Assembly: GCA_903837135.1 (NCBI GenBank)
Contig: CAILTK010000111.1
Location: forward strand, 1 to 53,090
Origin: an uncultured Caulobacterales bacterium
Lineage (GTDB): Bacteria; Pseudomonadota; Alphaproteobacteria; Caulobacterales; Caulobacteraceae
DNA: 53,090 bases
Direction of reading: 5' to 3'
A program made the position numbers and the translations under genes. Under the pieces are notes generated by a model. It was not told where the DNA came from, made no database searches, and was given only the letters and a program-made list of their open reading frames with translations. This document shows positions 9,901 through 17,247 of the stretch, piece after piece; the first letter of the stretch is position 1, and each line of letters starts with the position of its first letter.

Positions 9901-10408
9901 GGCCCACCGCCGTGTCGATCGGCAGGGGAACGGGCGCGCCGCCCGCCACCGGGACCTTGTACATGGCCTGGATCCAGCTGTTCCACTGGTCGCGCTTGGT
10001 CAGATAGACCACGGACTGGGAATCCGGGGTCCAGGTGACGACCATGTTGTCCGGCCCGTGCCGCCCGCCGGTGCCGGCCTCGGTGGTCGGATGGAAGGTC
10101 AGCCGCCGCGCGGCGCCGCCCGCCGAGGGGATCACCCAGACGTCGGTGCCGGCCCGGCTGGCCTCGGTATAGGCGATCCAGCGCCCGTCGGGCGAAACCC
10201 GCGGCATCATATCCTGCCCCGAGGCGCTGGTCAGCCGCACCGCCTGCCCCCCGTCCTTGCCCACGGCCCAGATGTTCCCATCGGCCACGAACACGATCCG
10301 ATCCCCGAACGGCTGCGGAAACCGCGGCAGGGCGGCCAGCGCCGGCGCGGCGACGCCGAGCACGGAAGCGGAGAGGAGGAGGGCGGCGAGCAGACGGGAA
10401 CGGGGCAT
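6995..10408 (-). CDS. Secreted tricorn-type protease (beta-propeller, PDZ, S41 domains)
   Basis: A 1137-residue protease predicted to act in the periplasm. The signal peptide is LLAALLLSASVLGVAAPALA. It is followed by WD/TolB-like propeller blades with repeated SPDGRW and SPDGK motifs up to about residue 540, a Lys/Pro/Asp-rich insert (PPEDARAAKPGDKTSPGDRG), a core containing SNSHTYVGGGDDG, a PDZ domain (GDYVLAINGTELKAPTD), and an S41-like catalytic region (IMDDRWNGGGFIAPYALERL, then SASDGDIFPYLFK). By analogy with archaeal tricorn, the Ser-His pair is in SNSHTY, the nucleophile Ser-Asp in SASD, and a Glu in VENHGVDPDVE. The start at 10408 has AAGG at a good distance. It is probably monocistronic. 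Tricorn homologues degrade peptides; the specific substrate here is unknown. Confidence 0.93.
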   Translation of the reverse strand: MPRSRLLAALLLSASVLGVAAPALAALPRFPQPFGDRIVFVADGNIWAVGKDGGQAVRLTSASGQDMMPRVSPDGRWIAYTEASRAGTDVWVIPSAGGAARRLTFHPTTEAGTGGRHGPDNMVVTWTPDSQSVVYLTKRDQWNSWIQAMYKVPVAGGAPVPLPIDTAVGLATYAPDGHTIAYNRIFRNFRTWKRYNGGLAQEVFTYDFDTKATTQITHWSGTNTSPMWYGRKIYYLSDQDKARRANLWVYDLDTKQTREVTHFTDYDIDFPALGGDAIAFQQGGKLYRLDLPTETLHEVPISVPDDNPRTRPHVAEVKDEVRDSDPSGQVNYALSPNGKRTLFSARGDIFSVPSEYGATRDLTGTPGIDEDHPAWSPDGRTIAYTTDAGGGQQLAIRPAEGGAEKILTNFKTGYLYGPLFAPDGKTLAFSDGAHTLWTVRTDGGAPVKVAQDKLSEIHDQSFSPDGRWLAFSQAAAARRRDLYLYELSSGKLTRLGQGGEVDYGPVWSPDGKYLYFVSNRHENPVPSDVEFDFEVLKSNGVYAIPLAKDTASPMAPRSDEGDSGPPEDARAAKPGDKTSPGDRGKPPAKDQSGKGEPAPDATKPIAPIRVDLDGMMARAVALPIEPAEIAALDARGERIYYLTQPLGLIDGALKGEKSALHFYDFKKRKDAVIAEEVDSYSLSLDGERVLIKHDKDYTVLDTKADAAKDSDTKKTLNLGHLRRLVDPKLEWAEMFENAWRLERDLFYSPVMNGVDWQAEHDRYAKLLPLLGSREDLNWLIGQMIGEISNSHTYVGGGDDGDFTPKVSPALLGVDWALDPASSRYRLATIYPGDNTREDYRSPLAQPGLNVKAGDYVLAINGTELKAPTDPDALLQLADPGMTVDLTVADTPTGAPRHVVVRPVDKELSLREAAWIAHNRAVVDKLSGGKVGYVYMSDMEQLGLQQFVRQFYGQLDKQALIMDDRWNGGGFIAPYALERLRRALVVLGTNRQMGVNPEPNEVLNGPKVTLLNHWSASDGDIFPYLFKLYGLGPLVGTRSWGGVRGIRGNWKLMDGGYITIPEDALYTPDRVWSVENHGVDPDVEIENMPADLLAGHDAQLETAVAMMLKAIAGKPAGLPQPPPLTPAYPPSGVVAPQP

Positions 10409-10869
10409 TGCAACCTTTCGAGCGGTGGTTGCGCGCCAGGGTAGGGGATGTGCGGCCGGTGTCAGCTTAACGATTGGTCAGGTGGGGCTGGGGCGGAGTT
10501 GCGCCACCAAGCTGCCGTCGGCGCCTCGCCAGATTCCCGACATTCAGATCGCGTTCAGGGGCAGGTTTGCGACGGCGTCGCGACTGCGGCACGCGACCTA
10601 TCCAAGCCATCATAATCAGCGTGAGGACTCAGGAATATCGCCCCGGCGGGCTTCATCGAGCATGCGTCCAATTGGAGCGTCCAAGACTCCGGTGGAGAAC
10701 AGGACGCTATAGCATTAGCTGCCATGATTGCCGTTATGCCGACAGTGCGTCTAACTCGGCCTCGCGGCTTTAGCCGCGAGCTCAATCCAAAATCGGATCG
10801 GAATGATGAATGTCACTCGGGCGCCTCGCCTTCCTGACTTTGGTCGCCCTCGTTTGGCAGGGAGCCGCC
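10409..10869. other. 461-bp stretch without a convincing gene
   Basis: Open frames here (for example 10474-10773, plus) are Arg/Ser-rich and lack family-like sequence, so I do not call them. The stretch must hold the minus-strand promoter of the protease. It also carries a copy of gctatagcattag at 10706-10718 and an 8-bp hairpin at 10761-10780. The last 60 bases could be the N-terminus of the VOC protein if its upstream ATG at 10810 is used. Confidence 0.6.
10761..10780. terminator. Short perfect hairpin upstream of VOC gene
   Basis: Stem ctcgcggc / gccgcgag with loop ttta. No gene reads into it from either side with an obvious need for a terminator, so it may be an attenuator or protein-binding site in the VOC leader instead. 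Confidence 0.4.
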
Positions 10870-11256
10870 ATGGCTGAGCAACCGGGTCACGTCACGGGCA
10901 TCGGCGGCGTGTTCGTCAAGAGCAAGGATCCCAAAGCCCTTGTGCAGTGGTATCGCGAGGTCCTCGGGCTCGATGTGAAACCCTGGGGTGGAGCGGCGAT
11001 ACCCTTCGACGCCCCGGGCCATCCCCCGAAAATCGCTTGGTCCGCCTTTCCGGAATCCAGTGATCATATGACCCCCTCGATACGGGAGTTCATGATTAAC
11101 TTCGCCGTGGACGACATGGACGCGGTCGTCGCGCGGCTGACCGCGCACGGCGTGCCCATCCTAAAGCGCGATGACGAGGATAGCTTCGGGCGCTTTGTTT
11201 GGATCCAGGATCCGGACGGCACCAAGATCGAGCTTTGGCAGCCGAAGGCAAGCTAG
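10870..11256 (+). CDS. VOC-family (glyoxalase/bleomycin-resistance fold) protein
   Basis: A 128-residue single-domain vicinal-oxygen-chelate protein: HVTGIGGVFVKSKDPKALVQ, WYREVLGLDVKPWGG, MINFAVDDMDAVVARLTAHG, FVWIQDPDGTKIELWQP. This is the usual beta-alpha-beta-beta-beta pair ending in the DPDG-IELW signature. I place the start at the ATG at 10870 because AGGGAG sits six bases before it. An in-frame ATG at 10810 would add a hydrophobic 20-residue leader (SLGRLAFLTLVALVWQGAA) resembling a signal peptide, so export cannot be excluded. The family covers glyoxalases, dioxygenases and resistance proteins. Nothing here fixes the substrate. It converges on the winged-helix gene 8 bases away. Confidence 0.85.
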   Translation: MAEQPGHVTGIGGVFVKSKDPKALVQWYREVLGLDVKPWGGAAIPFDAPGHPPKIAWSAFPESSDHMTPSIREFMINFAVDDMDAVVARLTAHGVPILKRDDEDSFGRFVWIQDPDGTKIELWQPKAS

Positions 11257-11264
11257 GCGAAGAC

Positions 11265-11594
11265 CTATGCGCCGGCCGGGCGGCGGCGCCAGGGCGTTAG
11301 GGGTTCGTATCTGGGAATGTCGGTGGAGCCCTGTCGCGTTACGCGCAGCAGCCTCCTGTGGACGAGATGAAGCACGGCGTCCTGAACGCTGCGCTTAGAC
11401 AGGCCGGTTCTTTCCGCAAGCTGGGCATGGCTGAGACGCAGCGCGCCGTCCTCGGCCGCCGCGCTCAAGGTCAGGTAGACCAGGAATGCCGATGCGCGGT
11501 GATCGTGGCCGACAAGATCTCTCATCAGCGCATCCAGGACATATGCGTCGAGCGTGTATCGTCTGTCGGTCATTGCTATAGCATTAGATCGCAT
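11265..11594 (-). CDS. Small winged-helix / HTH protein
   Basis: A 109-residue protein with one evident DNA-binding domain: AFLVYLTLSAAAEDGALRLS, then AQLAERTGLSKRSVQDAVLH and LVHRRLLRVTRQGSTDIPRY. The order (helix, HTH with recognition helix SKRSVQDAVLHLV, then a basic wing) resembles GntR/MarR-like or replication-initiator winged helices. There is no ligand domain. Two starts are possible: ATG at 11594 (MRSNAIAMTD) or ATG at 11573 (MTDRRYTLD), and neither has a strong ribosome binding site. It sits between two VOC genes, convergent with the first and divergent from the second, so it may regulate one or both. A 13-base repeat spans its start region. Confidence 0.75.
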   Translation of the reverse strand: MRSNAIAMTDRRYTLDAYVLDALMRDLVGHDHRASAFLVYLTLSAAAEDGALRLSHAQLAERTGLSKRSVQDAVLHLVHRRLLRVTRQGSTDIPRYEPLTPWRRRPAGA

Positions 11595-11639
11595 GCCTAG
11601 CTCGGCAAAGCGGGGTTTGCGTCATCGCGAGAGGTCAAT

Positions 11640-11999
11640 TTGATCCGAAGGCTCAACTATGTGGGCATCCCGACTCGTGATCAGGAGCGGGCGTTGGCCT
11701 TCTGGACCGAGATGATGGGCTGCATCATCACCACGGATCGCCTCGTCGGCGAGAAGCGATGGATCGAGCTCGCCATCCCTGGGGCTCAGACCGGTCTGTT
11801 GTTGCTGACGCCTGAAGGACAGGAAGACCGCGTTGGAACCTTCTTCAATGGCTCTTTCGGATGTGACGATGTGGACTACGCCTATGAACGGCTCCGCGCC
11901 CGTGGCGTGGAATTCCTCGGCCCACCTGAGAAGAAGCCGTTCCCGCATGTCTACTTCAAGGACCCGGACGGAAACTCGTTCTTCCTGTCGAGCCGCTGA
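11640..11999 (+). CDS. VOC-family protein (lactoylglutathione lyase-like)
   Basis: A 119-residue VOC protein: RRLNYVGIPTRDQERALAFW, TEMMGCIITTDRLVGEKRWI, ELAIPGAQTGLLLLTPEG, GSFGCDDVDYAYERLRARGV, FLGPPEKKPFPHVYFKDPDG, NSFFLSSR. It starts at TTG (11640), supported by GAGAGG five bases upstream. This subgroup is often annotated as glyoxalase or extradiol dioxygenase, but the metal-ligand set cannot be confirmed by eye. It is divergent from the winged-helix gene, whose start is 46 bases away, so the two probably share a control region. Downstream are about 240 bases with no convincing gene except a hairpin. Confidence 0.85.
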   Translation: MIRRLNYVGIPTRDQERALAFWTEMMGCIITTDRLVGEKRWIELAIPGAQTGLLLLTPEGQEDRVGTFFNGSFGCDDVDYAYERLRARGVEFLGPPEKKPFPHVYFKDPDGNSFFLSSR

Positions 12000-12174
12000 G
12001 ATCCGCCATTTGGTTACGCTCTTCACGCATCGACGCGCGATGTGTGCGGCGTCAGCTCGGCGCCAATTGCAGACTCTAGCTCCCGGCCAAGTTCCGGACG
12101 TCTAGCCCCGTTTGGCAAAAGCGTTTTGCGGCGTCAGGACTCTGCTCTTGGCACGGCGCCGCAAGTTGCGGCCC

Positions 12175-12192
12175 GGCGCCCGCATGGGCGCC
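12175..12192. terminator. Hairpin between VOC and tetR genes
   Basis: Perfect 7-bp stem (ggcgccc / gggcgcc) with loop gcat, followed on the plus strand by tgttt. It lies between the convergent VOC (stop 11999) and tetR (stop 12238) genes and could terminate either transcript. Confidence 0.5.
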
Positions 12193-12237
12193 TGTTTGGC
12201 AGGGAATGCGGATTGCCGTCTTCGGCCCGCAGCGCGG

Positions 12238-12870
12238 CTACGCGGCCCCTCGGACGAAGATCGTCCAGGCCGTCTCGAAATAGGCGTCGCGGTCTTCCGG
12301 CCGCTCGAAGCGTCGGCTGCCCAGCAGGGCCTGTTGAATAGGCCCGCCGGTGATCACGCTGCCCAGGATCAATTCCGCCAACTCGGTATCCATCTCGCGC
12401 AGCACCCCAGCGTCCATGGCGGCGCGCAGCAGCCGCAGGTTCACCGCCTTGATCGGCGCCGCGCAGTTCTCAAGCACGTGTTCTCCAAGGTCCGGGAACC
12501 GTCCGACCTCCGCCACCAGGGTCCGATACAGGCTGACCAGATCCGGGTGGAGCACGAAGTCGAGCAGGAAGCGGCAGGTGCTTTTCAGGGCGTCCATCGG
12601 ATCTGAGGAGCCGCTCTCGACCGTGCGCGCGAGTTCCAGCAGGCGCTGCGTTTGGCGATCGATCACGGCCATGAACAGCCCCTCCTTGGATCCGAAGTGG
12701 CGGTAGATCGTCGGCTTGCCCGATTGGGCCGCCACGGCGATCTGCTCGATGGAAACGGCGGCATACCCCTTGTCGATGAACAGGCGCGTGGCCGTGTCGA
12801 CGATATGGCGGACCAGGTCCTCAGAACCCTGTTGGTCCGGGCGTCCAAGACGGCGCTTCTGCGGCTTCAT
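12238..12870 (-). CDS. TetR-family repressor of the divergent efflux operon
   Basis: A 210-residue regulator. The N-terminal TetR domain reads SEDLVRHIVDTATRLFIDKG, YAAVSIEQIAVAAQSGKPTI, YRHFGSKEGLFMAVI. The helical ligand domain follows, ending near FETAWTIFVRGAA and resembling the AcrR-C group. The frame is open further upstream, but the ATG at 12870 (MKPQKRRLGRPD) has GGGAGAAG just before it and fits the family's usual N-terminus. It is transcribed away from the emrA-like gene 115 bases distant. An inverted repeat overlaps the efflux promoter in between, so it probably represses the pump and itself until a toxic ligand binds. The ligand is unknown. Confidence 0.92.
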   Translation of the reverse strand: MKPQKRRLGRPDQQGSEDLVRHIVDTATRLFIDKGYAAVSIEQIAVAAQSGKPTIYRHFGSKEGLFMAVIDRQTQRLLELARTVESGSSDPMDALKSTCRFLLDFVLHPDLVSLYRTLVAEVGRFPDLGEHVLENCAAPIKAVNLRLLRAAMDAGVLREMDTELAELILGSVITGGPIQQALLGSRRFERPEDRDAYFETAWTIFVRGAA

Positions 12871-12906
12871 GCTCTTCTCCCGATCGGCCTCTTGCATTGC
12901 ATCATC

Positions 12907-12935
12907 TTGACATCGGCTTTGAGGCTTTTTAAAGA
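12907..12935 (+). promoter_or_regulatory. Sigma-70-type promoter for the efflux operon
   Basis: TTGACA at 12907-12912, a 17-base spacer, and TAAAGA at 12930-12935, pointing at the emrA-like gene. The spacing is ideal and the -35 is a perfect consensus. Confidence 0.7.
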
Positions 12936-12956
12936 AACGAAACGGTATCGTTCTTT
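12931..12956. promoter_or_regulatory. Probable TetR operator
   Basis: An imperfect inverted repeat, aaagaaacga - aacggta - tcgttcttt (arms match except for one extra a on the left). It overlaps the -10 element and the expected transcription start of the efflux operon, the classical position for repression by the divergent TetR protein. Confidence 0.6.
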
Positions 12957-12985
12957 TATCACGCAACGCCTCTCCATTCAACGCC

Positions 12986-14152
12986 GTGAAAGCCGCCATG
13001 CCCCAGACCGCCCTCGTCCCCATGGACCAGCCCCCGACCGGACCGACACGGCCGGAAAAGTCTTCGCCCTTGAAGCGCGGCGCAGTGCGGGGCGGGCTCG
13101 CCCTGGCCGCGGCGCTCGCGATCGCCGCCAGCGGCGGTGCGGCCGTCCATTGGTGGACGGTCGGACGCTTCGTCCAGACCACCAACGACGCCTATCTCGC
13201 CGCCGACCAGGTCACCGTCGCGCCGAAGGTGGGGGGGTATGTCGAGGAGGTGTTCGTTTCGGACAACCAGACGGTCGAGGCCGGCCAGCCGTTGGTCCGC
13301 ATCGACCCGCGCGATCCGCAGGCCCGGTTGGACCAGGCCAAAGCCCAGATCGACCAGGGCCAAGCCTCGATCCGGCAGGCCGAAGCCCAGATCAAGGGCC
13401 AGCAGGCCCAGATCGCCCAGGCCGAAGCCCAGGCCAGGGCCGCGCGCGCCCAGGTCCTCTTCACGCGGCGCCAGGTCGAGCGCTACGGGCCGCTCGTCGC
13501 CAGCGGCGCCGAGACCAATGAGCGCCTCGATCAGCTGCGCCAGAACCAGGACCAGTCCAAGGCCCAGGCCGACGCCGCCACGGCGCAGGTGCTGGCGGCG
13601 CGCCGCCAGATCGACACCCTGCAGGCCCAGATCGGCGTGGCGAAGGCCCAGGTCGAACAGGCCCAGGCCCAGGCCCGCCAGGCCTCGACCGACGTCGAGG
13701 CGGTCGTTGTGCGCGCCAGCATCCCGGGCCGTATCGGCGACCGTTCCGTGCGGCCAGGCCAGTACGTGCAGCCGGGAACACGCCTGATGTCGGTGGTCCC
13801 CGTCCAGTCGATCTATCTGACCGCCAACTTCAAGGAGACGCAGATCGGCCATATGCGCCCGGGCCAGCCAGTGACGATCAAGGTCGACGCGCTGGGTGAC
13901 CGCAAGCTGAACGGCGTGATCGACAGCTTCTCGCCCGGCACCGGGGCGCAGTTCGCCCTGATCCCGCCCACCAACGCCACGGGCAACTTCACCAAGATCG
14001 TCCAGCGCGTGCCGGTGAGGATCCGCGTCGATGCGCCCGCCGACGTGCGCCCCGTCCTCCTGCCAGGCCTCTCGGTGGAAGCGGCGGTCGACACGCGGTC
14101 CGAGCCCGGCAGGGAGCAACGTCGAGCCTCCCTCGGCGGAAGGGCCGGCTGA
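12986..14152 (+). CDS. Membrane fusion protein of tripartite efflux pump (EmrA/HlyD family)
   Basis: A periplasmic adaptor of 388 residues. One N-terminal membrane helix (GGLALAAALAIAASGGAAVHWW) is followed by the EmrA pattern FVQTTNDAYLAADQVTVAPK, a biotinyl-lipoyl half motif (VFVSDNQTVEAGQPLVRIDP), a long Gln/Ala coiled-coil hairpin at about residues 110-230 (many AEAQ, AKAQ and AQAR repeats), then the second lipoyl half (VVRASIPGRIGDRSVRPGQY) and the beta-barrel (YLTANFKETQIGHMRPGQPV). The GTG at 12986 is used here; an ATG at 12998 (MPQTALVP) is equally possible. It overlaps the MFS gene by one base (TGATG). It bridges the inner-membrane transporter and the outer-membrane channel encoded next. 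The substrate is unknown; homologues export drugs and uncouplers. Confidence 0.93.
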   Translation: MKAAMPQTALVPMDQPPTGPTRPEKSSPLKRGAVRGGLALAAALAIAASGGAAVHWWTVGRFVQTTNDAYLAADQVTVAPKVGGYVEEVFVSDNQTVEAGQPLVRIDPRDPQARLDQAKAQIDQGQASIRQAEAQIKGQQAQIAQAEAQARAARAQVLFTRRQVERYGPLVASGAETNERLDQLRQNQDQSKAQADAATAQVLAARRQIDTLQAQIGVAKAQVEQAQAQARQASTDVEAVVVRASIPGRIGDRSVRPGQYVQPGTRLMSVVPVQSIYLTANFKETQIGHMRPGQPVTIKVDALGDRKLNGVIDSFSPGTGAQFALIPPTNATGNFTKIVQRVPVRIRVDAPADVRPVLLPGLSVEAAVDTRSEPGREQRRASLGGRAG

Positions 14153-15666
14153 TGTCCGCGGCTGACACCTCCGACAAAGCCGACGTCGCGGCCTGGCTGG
14201 CGGTGGCCGCCGGCACGATCGGCGCGCTCATGGCCACGCTGGACACCTCCATCGTCAACGCCGCCCTGCCCACCATTCAGGGCGAGATCGGCGCCAGCGG
14301 AGCGGAGGGGACCTGGATCTCCACGGCCTATCTGGTGGCGGAGATCGTCATGATCCCGCTCGCCGGCTGGTTCGAGAAGATCTTCGGCCTCAGGACCTTC
14401 CTACTGATCGCGGCCTCGCTGTTCACCGTGTTTTCCATGATCTGCGGCGTCTCCCACGACCTGTCCATGATGGTCGCCGGACGGATCGGCCAGGGCTTCA
14501 CCGGCGGGGCCATGATCCCCACGGCCTTGTCCATCGTCGCCACGCGCCTGCCACCGCATCAACAACCCGTGGGCGTCGCCCTGTTCGGCATGACCGCGGT
14601 CATGGGCCCCGTGCTGGGGCCCGTGCTCGGCGGCTGGCTCACTGAGAACGTCAGCTGGCACTATGCCTTCTTCCTGAACCTACCGATTGGGATTGGCCTT
14701 ATCGCGCTCCTCCTTACCGGCCTCAGCGGCGCGCCAGCCCGCTGGTCGATGTTCCGCGAGGCTGACGTCCTGGGTATCGCCGGCCTCGTGCTCGGCCTAG
14801 GCGGCCTCACCATCGTGCTCGAGGAAGGTCAGCGGGAGCGCTGGTTCGAATCCGAGCTCATCTGGCAACTCAGCGCGATCACCCTCGTGGGCTTCGTCAT
14901 GCTGGCCATCGGCCAGCGGGTCGCAAAGCGGCCGGTGATCCAACTGAAGATCCTGCTCGACCGGAGCTTCGGCGCGGTCTTCCTGCTCAGCCTAATGGTG
15001 GGCGCGGCCCTCTACGGCATCCTCTACATCATCCCCCAGTTCCTCGCGCAGGTCGCCGGCTACAACGCAGAGCAGTCCGGCAATGTGACCATGATCAGCG
15101 GCATACCGACCGTGGCCATGCTCGCCGTCTTCCCGATCCTGGTCCGCCGGATCGACCTTCGCCTGGCCGTCGCGCTCGGCCTTCTGCTCTACGGAGCCAG
15201 TTGCTTCATCGACATCGGCCTCACGTCGGACACCGCGGGTCCGCAGTTCGTCCTCAGCCAGGTCATCCGCGGCTTCGCCCAGTTCTTCGCGATGTTGTTC
15301 CTGAACGCGGCGGCGACCAGCTCGGTGGCGCAGGAACTGGCCGAGGACGCCTCGGGTCTTTTCAACGCCGCGCGCAACCTCGGCGGCTCGATCGGCCTTG
15401 CGGTCATCGGCGCGCTCCAGGAGCAGCGGACGACTTTCCACGCCGCCCGCCTGGCGGAATCCGTCACCGCCAACAGCCTGCTCACCCAGCAAGCCGTCCC
15501 CCGCGAAGGCGTCGTCCAGATCAACCAGCACATCCAGAGCCAGGCCCTCGTGATGGCCTTCTCCGATCTCTACTGGGTGTTCGGGATCGGCCTGGTGCTG
15601 ATGATCCCCCTCGCTTTCCTCCTCAGACCCCTGCCCAAGGACGCGAGCATCTCGCTCGCGCATTGA
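14152..15666 (+). CDS. DHA2-family (EmrB-type, 14-helix) MFS efflux transporter
   Basis: A 504-residue proton-driven exporter. The signature LMATLDTSIVNAALPTIQGE in the first helix and TWISTAYLVAEIVMIPLAGW match the EmrB group. Motif C is visible (GMTAVMGPVLGPVLGGWL, then ENVSWHYAFFLNLPIGI). Fourteen hydrophobic segments can be followed to LVLMIPLAFLLRPL. The gene starts inside the stop codon of the adaptor and ends 6 bases before the outer-membrane factor, so the three are cotranscribed. It acts in the inner membrane and passes substrate through the adaptor. TetR control is inferred from the divergent gene and operator. Substrate range cannot be judged from sequence. Confidence 0.95.
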   Translation: MSAADTSDKADVAAWLAVAAGTIGALMATLDTSIVNAALPTIQGEIGASGAEGTWISTAYLVAEIVMIPLAGWFEKIFGLRTFLLIAASLFTVFSMICGVSHDLSMMVAGRIGQGFTGGAMIPTALSIVATRLPPHQQPVGVALFGMTAVMGPVLGPVLGGWLTENVSWHYAFFLNLPIGIGLIALLLTGLSGAPARWSMFREADVLGIAGLVLGLGGLTIVLEEGQRERWFESELIWQLSAITLVGFVMLAIGQRVAKRPVIQLKILLDRSFGAVFLLSLMVGAALYGILYIIPQFLAQVAGYNAEQSGNVTMISGIPTVAMLAVFPILVRRIDLRLAVALGLLLYGASCFIDIGLTSDTAGPQFVLSQVIRGFAQFFAMLFLNAAATSSVAQELAEDASGLFNAARNLGGSIGLAVIGALQEQRTTFHAARLAESVTANSLLTQQAVPREGVVQINQHIQSQALVMAFSDLYWVFGIGLVLMIPLAFLLRPLPKDASISLAH

Positions 15667-15672
15667 ACCGCC

Positions 15673-17106
15673 ATGTCTCACAAGGTCCCGCTTATCGCCA
15701 CCCTGCTCGCTGGCGCTTCCCTGCTCTCCGCCTGCGCTAGCGCGGGCCCCGACTACAACGGCCCGCCCGTCGCCGCCCCGCACGCCCAGTCGGCCGCCGC
15801 ATTCCTCCGCGCCCAAGCTGCGCCGGCGACCTCCGCTCCGCCGCTCGCGCGTTGGTGGGAGCAGCTCGACGATCCGCTGCTGACCCGCCTGATTGACCGG
15901 TCGCTGGCCGACAGCCCGACGGTCCATGCCGCCCTGGCCAAGGTCCGCTCGGCCCGCGCCAGCCTCGGCCAGAGCCGCGCCGCACTCCTGCCCAGCGGCG
16001 GAGCTACGGCCCTGGAAGCGAGCGCCCGGATTCCAACGGGTGTGTTGAATGGGGGGAGCGGCGGCTCGGTCGAGAGCTTCAACCTCTATTCGGCGGGGTT
16101 CGACGCCACGTGGGAGCTCGACATCTTCGGCGGCGCCCGGCGCGGGATCGAAGCTGCCGGCGCCAACCTGGGCGCGCAGCAGGCCTCGCTCGAAGACGCA
16201 GAGGTCGAACTCGCCGCCGAGGTTGGCCAGACCTACGTAGACCTGCGGGACGTCCAGGCTCGGCTGGTTCTCGCCCAGGACGCGGTCGCACTGCAACGCC
16301 AGGGGGCGGATCTGGTGCGCCAGCGCCGGGAGCGCGGCGCGGCCGCGGACGGCGACCTGCAGCGGGCCCAGACGGTGCTCGAGCAGGCGGAGGCCACGGT
16401 CGCCCCGCTCGAAAGCCAGGTCGATCAGCTCCGCGACGCGCTGGCGGTCCTCACCGGCCAGGAGCCCGGCGCGCTGGACGCGGACTTGGCGGCCGCCGCT
16501 CCGGTTCCAACGCCTCCGGCCGAGACCGCCGTCGGAGACCCTGCCTCCATGTTGCGCCGGCGCCCCGATATCCGCCAAGCCGAACGGCGGCTGGCCGCCA
16601 GCAACGCCAAGATCGGCGAGGAGATGGCCCAGCTATTCCCCAAGGGACAGCTCCTGGGTGACATCGGCTTTTCTGCAACCCACGCCGGCCAGTTGTTCCG
16701 AGCGTCGAACTTCTCGGCGCTCGGCGGCCCGTCCCTGTCCTGGAGCATCTTGAGCTACCCGCGCATCCAGGCGCAGGTGAAGGGCGCCCAGGCCGACCGC
16801 GATGCGGCAGTGGCCCAGTATCAGACGGCGGTTCTCTCCGCCCTTCGGGACGCGGAGGCCTCGCTGAGCCGCTACGGCGGCCAGCGCAAGAGCCTCGCCT
16901 CCCTTGTGCGCGCGGAGACCTTGGCCACACGGGCCACAGACATCACCCAACGTCGCTACCAGGGCGGCACGGCCAGCTTGACCGACCTGATCGACGCGCA
17001 GAACCAGCAGGTCCAGACCCGACAGGCGCTCGCCCAGGGCCAGGCCAGCCTCACCAACGACTGGATCTCCCTGCAAAAGAGCCTGGGCCTGGGGTGGATG
17101 CGTTGA
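15673..17106 (+). CDS. Outer-membrane factor lipoprotein (NodT/OprM family)
   Basis: A 477-residue TolC-like channel. The lipoprotein signal is clear (LIATLLAGASLLSAC with the modified Cys). After GPDYNGPP come the two internally repeated outer-membrane-efflux-protein domains: WWEQLDDPLLTRLIDRSL, DSPTVHAALAKVRSARASLG, then FDATWELDIFGGARRGIEAA, and in the second repeat MLRRRPDIRQAERRLAASNA and LSWSILSYPRI...ALRDAEASLSRYGGQ. This is the diagnostic order for NodT-type channels. It lies 6 bases after the MFS gene and closes the efflux operon. About 140 bases follow before the next gene; I see no strong terminator there. Confidence 0.95.
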   Translation: MSHKVPLIATLLAGASLLSACASAGPDYNGPPVAAPHAQSAAAFLRAQAAPATSAPPLARWWEQLDDPLLTRLIDRSLADSPTVHAALAKVRSARASLGQSRAALLPSGGATALEASARIPTGVLNGGSGGSVESFNLYSAGFDATWELDIFGGARRGIEAAGANLGAQQASLEDAEVELAAEVGQTYVDLRDVQARLVLAQDAVALQRQGADLVRQRRERGAAADGDLQRAQTVLEQAEATVAPLESQVDQLRDALAVLTGQEPGALDADLAAAAPVPTPPAETAVGDPASMLRRRPDIRQAERRLAASNAKIGEEMAQLFPKGQLLGDIGFSATHAGQLFRASNFSALGGPSLSWSILSYPRIQAQVKGAQADRDAAVAQYQTAVLSALRDAEASLSRYGGQRKSLASLVRAETLATRATDITQRRYQGGTASLTDLIDAQNQQVQTRQALAQGQASLTNDWISLQKSLGLGWMR

Positions 17107-17247
17107 GCTCGATGCCCTTGCGTCCCTGGCCTTTAACGCGCGCACAACGGCAAGGCCTTGTCCGCGCTAGGAGGGGACATTGACTCGCGCGCCTATACCG
17201 GACATCCCGGCTAATGCCGTACAGGAACGGCAAAGCTTGGTGGGCTG

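Larger units (their letters stand above)
10706..11587. repeat. Two copies of gctatagcattag (10706-10718 and 11575-11587)
   Basis: An exact 13-base repeat that contains the palindrome gctatagc. One copy lies upstream of the first VOC gene. The other overlaps the first codons of the winged-helix gene, or directly precedes its alternative start at 11573. The arrangement would suit an operator used by the winged-helix protein; this is inference from position only. Confidence 0.5.

Noticed and set aside
7373-10444. A 1023-codon open frame opposite the tricorn-type protease
   Set aside because: It is the antisense shadow of a high-GC gene: Val/Leu/Arg/Gly-rich with no family-like motif, while the minus strand shows a complete domain series.
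10474-10773. Open frame of 99 codons in the 10.4-10.9 kb gap
   Set aside because: Arg- and Ser-rich with no ribosome binding site or recognisable pattern.
12871-13185. N-terminal extension of the TetR repressor frame
   Set aside because: It overlaps the efflux adaptor start and promoter, has no TetR-like sequence, and a good ribosome binding site precedes the ATG at 12870.
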